Below are positions 1-6,264 of a stretch of DNA of 6,948 nucleotides, one piece after another. The translations under genes and the position numbers were made by a program. The notes under the pieces are model-generated. The model did no database searches and was not told where the DNA came from. It saw only the letters and a program-made list of their open reading frames with translations. How positions within the stretch are numbered: the stretch's first letter is position 1; each line of letters opens with the position of its first letter. The stretch is from Solirubrobacteraceae bacterium (GTDB taxonomy: Bacteria > Actinomycetota > Thermoleophilia > Solirubrobacterales > Solirubrobacteraceae), in the NCBI GenBank assembly GCA_025935735.1, contig JAICUS010000325.1, forward strand, positions 1 through 6,948. Direction: 5' to 3'.

Positions 1-963
1 CGGCGCGCGCAGCCCGCGGAAGCCGAGCGGAACGCGCGCCGGCAGCTTGACGAACACCTCGCCGGACACCACCGACACCGTCGCGTTGACGCCGGCGACG
101 GGCCGGATCGTGGCCGGCGGCAGCAGGTCGCACGCGTCGCCCACGCCGTCGCGGTCGCCGTCCGCCTGGTCGGGGTTGGCGTCGCCCGGGCAGTTGTCGG
201 CGGCGTCGGTGACGCCGTCGCCGTCCGCGTCGGGCAGCACGGTGAAGTCGAAGCGGGCGATCGAGCGCACATCAGAGGCGCCGTAGACGTCGGTGGCGAA
301 CACGCGGAACGTGTGCGCGCCCGCGGCGAGCGGCCCCGTGGTGAACGGGCTCGCGCAGGGCGCGAACGCCGCCGTGCTGTCGAGCGAGCACTGGAACGTC
401 GTCGGGCTCACGTTCGACGTGAACGTGAGGGTGGCGGGGCGGCCCGCGGTGAGCGTCGTCGGGCCGCTGAGCACCGCCGTGTCGGGCTCGAAGGTGGGCG
501 CGTAGGCGAGATCGTCGACGTCGAGCGCGCCCCGCCCGGGGATGTTGAAGTGGACGCTGGTGATCTCCGCGCCGTCGTTGTCGGCGAGCGACAGCGGAAT
601 CCAGTCGCGGGGCGGCGCGATCTGGATGCCGGGGATGGTCGTGGTGCAGCCGGCGGCCGTGCAGGCGGTGACGTTGAGCTGCTGGCCGCCGGACGGCATC
701 CGGACGAAGAACTCGACCTGCCGCTGCGGGGCGGGCAGGTTGACGATGAGCTGGTCCGGCTGGCACACGGGGATGCTGAGGTACCGCCCGCCGTCGCGCC
801 CACCCGACTCCGGAACCGACATCTCGCACGACGTCGGCGCCACGAACATGCCCTGCGGCAGCGACTGCGAGAAGTCGATCACCGTGGGCGGCGGGCCCAT
901 CGCGGACGCCGGCGCGGCGCGCGCGAGGCTCGCCAGCGCCGTCGCCGCGAGGACCCGGATCAC
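1..963 (-). CDS. Exported TSP3-repeat protein, paralogue of the upstream gene; 3' end cut off by window edge
   Basis: Function unknown; probably secreted or cell-surface. 321 residues are visible, with no stop before the left edge. The GTG start at 963 forms a GTGA overlap with the stop of the preceding gene, which implies translational coupling; a GAAGG lies about 10 nt upstream. Residues 1-21 look like a signal peptide (MIRVLAATALASLARAAPASA is the signal read to its AxA site, with a rather weak hydrophobic core). Residues 22-160 form a probable beta-sandwich ending in LDVDDLAYAP. Residues 161-240 are an Ig-like domain with Cys192/Cys203 and the motif LAAGAHTFRV. Residues 245-278 are a TSP3 calcium-binding pair (DADGDGVTD, DGDRDGVGDAC). 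From about residue 295 VVSGEVFVKLPA begins the C-terminal domain that is complete in the neighbouring paralogue. An internal ATG at codon 22 was rejected as start because it would delete the signal peptide. The reading frame is secure; the role is not known. Confidence 0.85.
   Translation of the reverse strand, partial: MIRVLAATALASLARAAPASAMGPPPTVIDFSQSLPQGMFVAPTSCEMSVPESGGRDGGRYLSIPVCQPDQLIVNLPAPQRQVEFFVRMPSGGQQLNVTACTAAGCTTTIPGIQIAPPRDWIPLSLADNDGAEITSVHFNIPGRGALDVDDLAYAPTFEPDTAVLSGPTTLTAGRPATLTFTSNVSPTTFQCSLDSTAAFAPCASPFTTGPLAAGAHTFRVFATDVYGASDVRSIARFDFTVLPDADGDGVTDAADNCPGDANPDQADGDRDGVGDACDLLPPATIRPVAGVNATVSVVSGEVFVKLPARVPLGFRGLRAP
130..231 (-). repeat. TSP3-coding unit, copy in the left exported gene
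   Basis: A 102-nt, 34-codon segment coding for two Asp-rich calcium-loop motifs (DADGDGVTD and DGDRDGVGDAC) bracketing a Cys pair. It aligns without gaps to the unit at 1635-1736; by eye 28 of 34 residues are identical. It is a coding repeat between paralogues, not a mobile element. Confidence 0.75.
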
Positions 964-2636
964 CGCCCGTGGACCTTCGCGGTGAACAGCCGCGCGCGCA
1001 CGAGCAGCGAGCGGCCGGCCCGCACCGTGGCGGTGGTCTGGTGGTTGATGTCGAGCACCCGCACGCGGCCCTTGCCGACGATCGTCCGGGTGCCGGCGCA
1101 CAGGTCCTGGGTCGACCAGGTGGCGCGCGTGGCGGTGACGATCCCGGCGCCGCCGAGCACGCGGAAGACGCCCTTGGAGACCCGCGCGGTCAGGCTGCGG
1201 ATCGGGTTGCGGGGCAGGCCCTTGATCGGCCCGGAGTCCGGCGTGCCCACGCAGGCGTGCGCCGCGCCCGGCGGCCCCTTGAGGGCCAGGTCGGTCGGGA
1301 TGCGCCGGCGCGAGCCCTCGGCCAGCCGGCGCTGGCGGATGGCGAAGATCCCCGCCGACAGCGTGGCCGTCTGGGTCCGCCCGCCGCGGCCGATCCGCCG
1401 CCCGTCGACGGTGGACGTGAGCCGCAGCGTGCCGCGGCGCGCGTCGACCTCCGTGCCAACCGGCAGCGCCGCGACGCCCTTGAGCGGCACGAAGCCGGCG
1501 ATCGGCGCCACTTGGGCGAGGTGACGAGCGGTCGAGGCGTGCGCGGGCAGCTTCACGAACACCTGGCCCGAGAGCACGCGGACGATGACGATGCGGCCGT
1601 CCACCGGCGGGTCGGTGCCGGCCGCGCCGACCTCGCAGGCGTCGCCCACGCCGTCATGGTCGGCGTCGGCCTGCGCCGGGTTCGCGTCCGCCGGGCAGTC
1701 GTCGGCCGCGTCGGGCACGCCGTCGCCGTCGGCATCCGGCAGCGGCGGGGCGGCCGTCGACGCCAGCGGCGTGAGGTCGACCGTCCAGGCGTACGTCGCC
1801 GGGGTGGCGTCCGTGCGGCCGAACGCGTCCACCGCCGCGACCCGCAGCGTGTGCGCGCCGGCCGCCAGCCCGCCAGCGGTGAACGGCGAGGAGCAGGACG
1901 CCGCCGCGCCGCCGTCGAGCGTGCAGACGAAGCCGCTCGCCGGCTGGTTGGCCGCGAAGGCGAACGTCGCGGCGGTCGAGCGCGAGAGCGCCGGCGGGCC
2001 GCTCACGATCTCGGTGTCCGGCTGCGGGTCGGGACTGAACGCCAGGTCGTCGACCACGAAGTCGTTGCCGGGGACGAACACCTCGCCGGTCTCGACGTCG
2101 ACGGACTGCACCCCGGTGAAGATCCGCACGGAGCCGATCGTGGCCTGCCGGGCGGGATCGGCGACGGTCGCCCTGACGCCGAACGCGCTCGACCCGTCCT
2201 CGACCGTCGCCGTGGCGATCGGCGTGCCCTCGCCGGGCTGGCCCGGCCAGGCGCTCACATTGAGCTGGGTGGACCGCGGGTCCGTGTCGGAGAACGCGGG
2301 CTGGACCGTGGCCCACAGCGAGACGGCGCTCTGCGGCGTGTCGAAGACCACGTCGAGGTAGGAGCCGGCGCCGATGTCGAGCGACTGCAGGCTGTTGTGG
2401 CCCTGCGCGATCACCGCCGACGAGCAGAACGGCGCGAGTGCCCGCAGCTCGCTGCCGCAGTTGTAGGGAGACGTCCTCAGATGGAACGGCGCGCCGGGAT
2501 AGGTCTCCTCAGCCGTCACGCCCTGGGGCTGGTCCTCGAACCCCAGCACGGTCGGCGGCGGCGCCATGGCGTGCGCCGGCGCGGCCAGCGCGAGCGCCGC
2601 CAGCGCCGCCGCGCCCAGCGCCCGGCTCAGCCGCAC
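960..2636 (-). CDS. Exported multidomain protein: beta-sandwich, Ig-like domain, TSP3 repeat, FecR-like C-terminal domain
   Basis: A 558-residue protein of unknown function, probably secreted. The GTG start overlaps the end of the upstream gene by 10 nt. It was chosen because it yields a clear signal peptide (residues 1-23, Leu/Ala-rich core, ending APAHA); the next Met, at 24, would remove it. No strong Shine-Dalgarno is visible, so coupled translation is likely. Domains: 24-205 beta-sandwich-like (VLGFEDQPQG near the start, NDFVVDDLAF at the end); 206-288 Ig-like, with Cys238/Cys248 and LAAGAHTLRV; 301-334 TSP3 (DADGDGVPD, DADHDGVGDAC); 342-558 C-terminal domain with GQVFVKLPA, PVGTEVDARRGTLRLTS and a final GKGRVRVLDI...TATVRAGRSLLVRARLF stretch resembling FecR-type beta repeats. 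That last domain resembles ones I recall from Solirubrobacterales exported proteins. No membrane anchor, LPXTG sorting motif or catalytic motif is visible. The downstream gene is a tandem paralogue. Confidence 0.88.
   Translation of the reverse strand: MRLSRALGAAALAALALAAPAHAMAPPPTVLGFEDQPQGVTAEETYPGAPFHLRTSPYNCGSELRALAPFCSSAVIAQGHNSLQSLDIGAGSYLDVVFDTPQSAVSLWATVQPAFSDTDPRSTQLNVSAWPGQPGEGTPIATATVEDGSSAFGVRATVADPARQATIGSVRIFTGVQSVDVETGEVFVPGNDFVVDDLAFSPDPQPDTEIVSGPPALSRSTAATFAFAANQPASGFVCTLDGGAAASCSSPFTAGGLAAGAHTLRVAAVDAFGRTDATPATYAWTVDLTPLASTAAPPLPDADGDGVPDAADDCPADANPAQADADHDGVGDACEVGAAGTDPPVDGRIVIVRVLSGQVFVKLPAHASTARHLAQVAPIAGFVPLKGVAALPVGTEVDARRGTLRLTSTVDGRRIGRGGRTQTATLSAGIFAIRQRRLAEGSRRRIPTDLALKGPPGAAHACVGTPDSGPIKGLPRNPIRSLTARVSKGVFRVLGGAGIVTATRATWSTQDLCAGTRTIVGKGRVRVLDINHQTTATVRAGRSLLVRARLFTAKVHGR
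1635..1736 (-). repeat. TSP3-coding unit, copy in the 558-aa exported gene
   Basis: A 34-codon segment (residues 301-334) matching the unit at 130-231 codon for codon in length and in the same orientation, with motifs DADGDGVPD and DADHDGVGDAC. The Asp spacing fits thrombospondin type 3 calcium loops. A shorter, single version occurs in the 332-aa gene at about 3053-3133. Confidence 0.75.
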
Positions 2637-3625
2637 TTCTGGATCTTGTTGGTCTTGACGTGCAGGCACTGCGTGCGCTTGATGCCGATCCCGCCCGCCT
2701 TGACCGGCCAGCTGACCTGCTGCCCCGTGGCGCCGTAGCGGTACCGGCCCTTGCCCCGGCGGCCCATCGTCACGCGGATCTGCACCTTGGCGCCCTTGTT
2801 GATGCTGCGGCCCTCGAGCGTCTTGAACTCGACCGTCGAGTGCCTGGCGATCGTCGCCACCGTCCGGCAGCCGCCGCACTTGGCCTGCACCTTGGCGCCC
2901 TTCGGCACGTGGCCGACGATCAGCCGGGTGATCCGGATGCCGGTGCCGGTGGAGCCGAAGCTGATGATCGGCGAGACGTTGAGGGTCGGCGGGCAGCCGC
3001 CGAAGCCGCGCAGCCCGGGCGTCTTCTTGCACTTGTCGGGCTCGTCGTCGAGGACGCCGTCGCCGTCGGTGTCGGCGAAGAAGTCGAGCTCGAACTGCAG
3101 CGGGCCGCCGGCGATGACCCCGCCCGGCCCGGAGACGCCGCCGACCTGGACGGTGTAGGCCCGGCCCTTCTTGACCTCCTGGGGCAGGACCAGGTCCTCG
3201 GTCAGCCCCGCGGTGTCCTGGCAGCCCACCGTGCGCACGATCTTGGAGCTCTGCAGCGACCACTGGTAGACGGTCACGACGTTGTCGAAGCCGGCGGTCT
3301 TGATCTCCACGCCGCCGTTCACCGGGGGCCGGAAGTCCCACCACACCGTCTTGCCGAAGACCGTGCCGTTGCACGTCGTCGGCTCCGCGCCGGCGCCGCC
3401 GAGCGGCTGGCCGTCCGGCCCGGGGTTGAACAGGTCCGACTGGGTCGTGGCCTCGGTGGTGTCGACCTGATCCATCAATGTCGGCGGCAGCGGCGCGCCC
3501 TGCCCGTTCAATGCGGTCGACTCGAGGTAGTTGTCGTTCGCGGGCGGCGCGGCCAGCGCGGGGGCGGCCGTGGCGGTGAGCGCGGCCGCGACGGTCGCGG
3601 CGAGGAGCAGGCTGCGATGGGGCAT
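2627..3625 (-). CDS. Exported protein with PPC-like domain and one TSP3-like repeat
   Basis: A 332-residue protein of unknown function. Residues 1-25 are a good signal peptide (MPHR, long Ala/Leu core, cleavage after APALA). The mature protein opens with APPANDNYLES. It continues with WWDFRPPVNGGVEIKT, DNVVTVY and GRAYTVQVGG, a pattern like the bacterial pre-peptidase C-terminal (PPC) beta domain (about residues 27-162). A TSP3-like calcium loop follows (DTDGDGVLDDEPDKC, 165-179, closing at Cys191), similar to the linker seen in OmpA/TSP3 proteins. Residues 195-332 match in style a Cys-containing beta domain frequent in Solirubrobacterales exported proteins (VPKGAKVQAKCGGC, NKGAKVQIRVT, terminal CLHVKTNKIQKC). 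The ATG at 3625 is preferred. A GTG at 3643, with a G-rich stretch upstream, would add six residues and keep the signal peptide. It lies 59 nt after murB on the same strand and overlaps the next gene by 10 nt. A PPC-like domain normally accompanies a peptidase; none is seen here. Confidence 0.87.
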   Translation of the reverse strand: MPHRSLLLAATVAAALTATAAPALAAPPANDNYLESTALNGQGAPLPPTLMDQVDTTEATTQSDLFNPGPDGQPLGGAGAEPTTCNGTVFGKTVWWDFRPPVNGGVEIKTAGFDNVVTVYQWSLQSSKIVRTVGCQDTAGLTEDLVLPQEVKKGRAYTVQVGGVSGPGGVIAGGPLQFELDFFADTDGDGVLDDEPDKCKKTPGLRGFGGCPPTLNVSPIISFGSTGTGIRITRLIVGHVPKGAKVQAKCGGCRTVATIARHSTVEFKTLEGRSINKGAKVQIRVTMGRRGKGRYRYGATGQQVSWPVKAGGIGIKRTQCLHVKTNKIQKCG

Positions 3626-3652
3626 CAGGCGAGACTCGAACACACTCGGCCC

Positions 3653-3667
3653 CGCCCCGCAAGGGCG
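3653..3667 (-). other. Small GC hairpin in the murB / exported-protein gap
   Basis: Within the 59-nt gap the minus strand reads CGCCC-TTGCG-GGGCG, a 5-bp stem with a 5-nt loop. There is no T-tract after it, so it is not a standard intrinsic terminator. It could attenuate read-through or be chance in GC-rich DNA. No convincing promoter is seen in the same gap. Confidence 0.25.
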
Positions 3668-3684
3668 ACGGACCGACGTTCGGG

Positions 3685-4674
3685 TCACCACCGGATGCCG
3701 ACGAGCACCGGCTCGGGCACCAACTCGACGCCGAACGTCTCGCGCACGCCCGCGGCGATCCCGCGGGCCAGCGCGACCAGCTCGGCCGTCGTCGCCCCGC
3801 CGCGGTTGACCAGCGCGAGCGTGTGCTTGCCGGAGATCCCCACCCGCCCGTCGCCGTGTCCGCGCCCGAACCCGGACCGCTCGATCAGCCAGGCGGCCGA
3901 GGTCTTGATCCGGCCGTCGGGCTCCGGGAACGCCGGCGGGTCGCCGGGCAGCGCGGCGAAGCGGTCGGGCGCGAGGATCGGGTTGGTGAAGAACGAGCCG
4001 GCGCTCACGGAGTCCGGGTCGGCGGGGTCGATGACCATGCCCTTGCCGCGGCGCAGCGCGAGCACGGCCTCGCGCACGTCGGCCAGCGGCGCGCGCCCGC
4101 CGATCGGCACGTCCAGCCGGCGGGCGAGCTCGGCGTAGCGGAGCGGCCCGGAGTCGCGCGACTCGCGCAGCCGGTAGCCGACGGCGAGCACGACGTGGCG
4201 GTCGCGGTGCTTGAACACGCTCGTGCGGTAGTCAAAGCCGCACTCCGCGGCGGCCATGGTCCGCACCTCGCCGGCCTCGCGGTCGTACACGCGCACCCAC
4301 TCGACGGTCTCCGAGACGTCCTGGCCGTAGGCGCCGACGTTCTGGATCGGGGTGGCGCCCGCCGAGCCGGGGATGCCCGACAGGCACTCGAACCCCTGCA
4401 GGCCCTCGGCCACGCAGCGGGCGACCACCGGGTCCCAGTCCTCCCCCGCCGCGACGGTCAGGCGCTCGCCGTCTCGCTCGATCCCGCGCGTGCGCACGAG
4501 CACGACGGTCCCGGGCACGCCCTCGTCGGCGATCACCACGTTGGAGCCGCCGGCCAGGACCAGCGCGGCGCCGGCGCGGACGGCCTCGACGAGCTCGGCC
4601 TCGGTGCGCGCCTCGACGAGGCGGTCCGCGGGGCCGCCGAGTCGCAGCGTGGTGAGGTCCGCCAGGGGCGCCAT
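3685..4674 (-). CDS. murB: UDP-N-acetylenolpyruvoylglucosamine reductase MurB (type I)
   Basis: A cytoplasmic FAD enzyme that reduces UDP-GlcNAc-enolpyruvate to UDP-N-acetylmuramate with NADPH, the second committed step of peptidoglycan precursor synthesis. At 329 residues it is full length for the family. Visible motifs: TTLRLGGPAD (8-17); FAD-binding AGGSNVV (41-47) and GIPGSAGATPIQNVGAYGQD (100-119); FDYRTSVFK with the active-site Arg150; SAGSFFTNP with the proton-donor Ser227; and the C-terminal PEP with Glu321 as the expected catalytic Glu. The PLRYAEL segment with Tyr180 and the GSFF(K/T)NP form indicate the type I (E. coli-like) class. The ATG at 4674 begins MAPLADLTTLRLGG directly at the family's N-terminus. 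A longer frame back to 4797 would add a low-complexity leader lying antisense to cofD. It is divergent from cofD by 22 nt and co-directional with the exported-protein genes downstream. Confidence 0.96.
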   Translation of the reverse strand: MAPLADLTTLRLGGPADRLVEARTEAELVEAVRAGAALVLAGGSNVVIADEGVPGTVVLVRTRGIERDGERLTVAAGEDWDPVVARCVAEGLQGFECLSGIPGSAGATPIQNVGAYGQDVSETVEWVRVYDREAGEVRTMAAAECGFDYRTSVFKHRDRHVVLAVGYRLRESRDSGPLRYAELARRLDVPIGGRAPLADVREAVLALRRGKGMVIDPADPDSVSAGSFFTNPILAPDRFAALPGDPPAFPEPDGRIKTSAAWLIERSGFGRGHGDGRVGISGKHTLALVNRGGATTAELVALARGIAAGVRETFGVELVPEPVLVGIRW

Positions 4675-4696
4675 GACGCTATAGGGTGACGGCCCC
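4675..4696. promoter_or_regulatory. Divergent murB-cofD intergenic region, 22 nt
   Basis: This is all the DNA between the two divergent start codons. It contains the only AT-rich patch nearby: CTATAG at 4679-4684, palindromic and readable as a -10-like element on either strand (TATAGG plus, TATAGC minus). The spacing to either start is too short for a normal leader, so initiation here would give leaderless or near-leaderless mRNAs. Alternatively, each promoter lies inside the opposing gene. No clear -35 element is visible. Assignment as a promoter is inference. Confidence 0.35.
4683..4689 (+). promoter_or_regulatory. Shine-Dalgarno for the cofD GTG start
   Basis: AGGGTGA lies 7 nt before the GTG at 4697. 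An in-frame TAG at 4682-4684 excludes any earlier start, so this site and the stop together fix the GTG as the cofD start. Confidence 0.6.
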
Positions 4697-5596
4697 GTGG
4701 CACCCGTAGTCCTGCTGGCGGGGGGAACCGGCGGCGCGAAGCTGGCCCGCGGGCTGCTCGACGAGCTCGGCGACGAGCTGGTGGTGATCGCCAACACCGG
4801 CGACGACGTCGAGATCTACGGCGCCTACGTCTCCCCCGACCCCGACCTCGTGACGTTCTGGCTGGCCGACGCGATCGACGAGCGCGGCTGGGGCCTGGCC
4901 GGCGACACGTTCGCGGCGATGGACCAGCTGCGGGCGCTCGGCGACGACGTCTGGTTCAACCTGGGCGACCGCGACCTGGCGATCGGCCTGCACCGCGCCC
5001 GGCGGCTGGCCGAGGGCGCCCGGCTGACCGAGGCGATCGACGACCTGCGGTGCGCGTTCGCTGTCGACGCGCAGGTGCTGGTGGCCAGCGACGACCCCGT
5101 GCGCACGTGGGTCAAGACCGGCGGCGCGTGGCGGCCGTTCCAGGAGTTCATGATCCGCACGCGGGGCGCGGGCCCCGTGCAGGACGTGGCGTTCCGGCCG
5201 TTCTCCGGCGCCCGGCCGGCCCCGGAGGCGCTGGCGGCGCTGGCCGAGGCCCGCGCGGTGGTCATCGGCCCGTCCAACCCCGTCCTGTCGATCGACCCGA
5301 TCCTCTCCGTGCTGCGCGACGCGGTCCGCGAGGCGCCCGCGCCGGTGATCGCGGTGTCGCCGCTCGTCGGCGGCCAGGTGCTCAAGGGCCCGACCGCCGT
5401 CTGCCTGGAGTGGGCGGGCCGGTCGTTGGACTCCGAGGGGATCGCCGACCACTATGCCGGGCTGATCGACGGCCTGGTGGCCGACCGGCGCGCCGACGAG
5501 ATGCCCACGCTGGAGACCGACGTGGGGCTCGGCGACCCGGGCGCGCGCCGGCGCGTCGCCCGCGCCGTGCTCGACTTCGCCGCCGCGCTGACATAG
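4697..5596 (+). CDS. cofD: Phosphoenolpyruvyl/2-phospho-L-lactate transferase CofD (FbiA)
   Basis: Transfers the phospho-C3-acid from its GDP-activated form (made by CofC) to the riboflavin-like hydroxyl chain of FO, giving (dehydro-)F420-0 and GMP; cytoplasmic, coenzyme F420 synthesis. 299 residues, a normal length. Family motifs run end to end: LAGGTGGAKLARGL (7-20); NTGDD (33-37); YGAYVSPDPDLVTFWLA (41-57); GWGLAGDTF (64-72); WFNLGDRDLAI (86-96); SDDPVRTWV (121-129); FQEFM (138-142); GPSNPVLSIDPILSV (171-185); SPLVGGQVLKGP (201-212); and a C-terminal DEMPTLETD segment. The GTG start follows a good ribosome site and an upstream in-frame stop. It heads a cofD-cofC-cofE operon, with an 11-nt gap to cofC. 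Bacterial homologues (mycobacterial FbiA) use the phosphoenolpyruvate-derived donor, archaeal ones 2-phospholactate. The sequence alone does not let me decide which applies here. Confidence 0.96.
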   Translation: MAPVVLLAGGTGGAKLARGLLDELGDELVVIANTGDDVEIYGAYVSPDPDLVTFWLADAIDERGWGLAGDTFAAMDQLRALGDDVWFNLGDRDLAIGLHRARRLAEGARLTEAIDDLRCAFAVDAQVLVASDDPVRTWVKTGGAWRPFQEFMIRTRGAGPVQDVAFRPFSGARPAPEALAALAEARAVVIGPSNPVLSIDPILSVLRDAVREAPAPVIAVSPLVGGQVLKGPTAVCLEWAGRSLDSEGIADHYAGLIDGLVADRRADEMPTLETDVGLGDPGARRRVARAVLDFAAALT

Positions 5597-5607
5597 TTCT
5601 CCACGCG

Positions 5608-6264
5608 ATGCGGACCGCGGCCATCCTTCCCGTGAAGTCGTTCTCGCGCGCCAAGCAGCGGCTCGGCGACGCCCATCCCGACCGCCCGCGGCTGGCCGCG
5701 GCGATGGTCGGCGACGTGCTCGAGGCGCTGGGCGGCGTGGCCGGGCTCGCCGACCTGGTCGTGGTCACGGCCGAGCCCGCGGCCGCCGCGGCGGCGCGGG
5801 CGGCGGGCGCGCACGTCGTGCACGACCCGGAGGAGGCGGGGCAGTCGGCGGCGGCGGCGCTGGGGATCGCCGCGGCGCTGGAGCGCGGCGCGGAGCGCGT
5901 CCTGCTCGTCCCCGGCGACTGCCCGGCGCTCGACCCCGGCGAGGTGGCGCGGCTGCTGGACCGCAACGAGGGCGCGGTGATCGTGCCCGACCGTCACAGC
6001 ACCGGCACCAACGCGCTGCTGCTGGCGCCGCCGGACGTGTTCGCGCCGGCGTTCGGGCCCGGCTCCTTCGCCCGCCACGCCGCCCGCGCCCGGGCCGCGG
6101 GAGCGGCGGTCAAGGTGTGCGAGCTGCCCTCGCTCGGCCTCGATGTCGACACCCCCGGCGACCTCGCCGCGCTGCGCGCCGCGCGCGCCGCCCGGGCCGG
6201 CCACGCCCCGCGCACCCGCGCGCTGCTCGCGGACGCCGTGCCGGCGGCGGCCGGACACTCATGA
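5608..6264 (+). CDS. cofC: Phosphoenolpyruvate/2-phospho-L-lactate guanylyltransferase CofC (FbiD)
   Basis: Uses GTP to activate phosphoenolpyruvate or 2-phospholactate, forming the GDP-linked donor for CofD; cytoplasmic, F420 pathway. 218 residues, close to the family length of about 210-220. Nucleotidyltransferase-fold motifs: LPVKSFSRAKQRL (7-19), the nucleotide-binding N-terminus; LLVPGDCPALDP (99-110), with a metal-site Asp; PDRHSTGTNALLL (127-139) and FGPGSFARH (149-157), the segments lining the acid-substrate pocket in the mycobacterial enzyme; and LGLDVDTPGDLAAL (176-189). A tail of about 25 residues beyond the last motif is Ala/Arg-rich and unassigned. The ATG at 5608 starts precisely at the conserved N-terminus; the open frame further upstream only shadows cofD. 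No clear Shine-Dalgarno is present in the 11-nt gap, so translation is probably coupled to cofD. Its stop overlaps the cofE start as ATGA. Confidence 0.95.
   Translation: MRTAAILPVKSFSRAKQRLGDAHPDRPRLAAAMVGDVLEALGGVAGLADLVVVTAEPAAAAAARAAGAHVVHDPEEAGQSAAAALGIAAALERGAERVLLVPGDCPALDPGEVARLLDRNEGAVIVPDRHSTGTNALLLAPPDVFAPAFGPGSFARHAARARAAGAAVKVCELPSLGLDVDTPGDLAALRAARAARAGHAPRTRALLADAVPAAAGHS

Noticed and set aside
960..3662. A continuous 900-codon minus-strand open frame
   Set aside because: Its first ~340 codons are an Arg/Gly-rich shadow of the 332-aa exported gene in another frame. Real coding in this frame begins at the GTG at 2636 with a signal peptide.
3618..3698. tRNA-like segment on the minus strand: GCATC...GATGC ends, T-loop-like GTTCGAGTC, 5-bp anticodon-like stem around TGC, and a following CCA
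   Set aside because: The acceptor and T stems each have a mismatch, the D-loop lacks the GG pair and the spacer before the D-stem is too long. It would also overlap the murB 3' end and the start of the exported gene. Probably coincidence; a tRNAscan-SE run would settle it.
313..4138. Long plus-strand open frames (e.g. 313-1524, 969-2738, 2438-4138) antisense to the left block
   Set aside because: Arg/Ala/Gly-rich translations with no recognisable motif, expected opposite GC-rich genes. The minus-strand frames carry signal peptides, TSP3 motifs and MurB motifs.
4675..4797. Upstream extension of murB to a start at 4797
   Set aside because: It adds 41 Ser/Pro/Ala-rich residues antisense to cofD. 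The conserved MurB N-terminus begins at 4674.
5050..5607. Upstream extension of cofC in the same frame
   Set aside because: It lies within cofD in another frame and is low-complexity. CofC homology begins exactly at the ATG at 5608.
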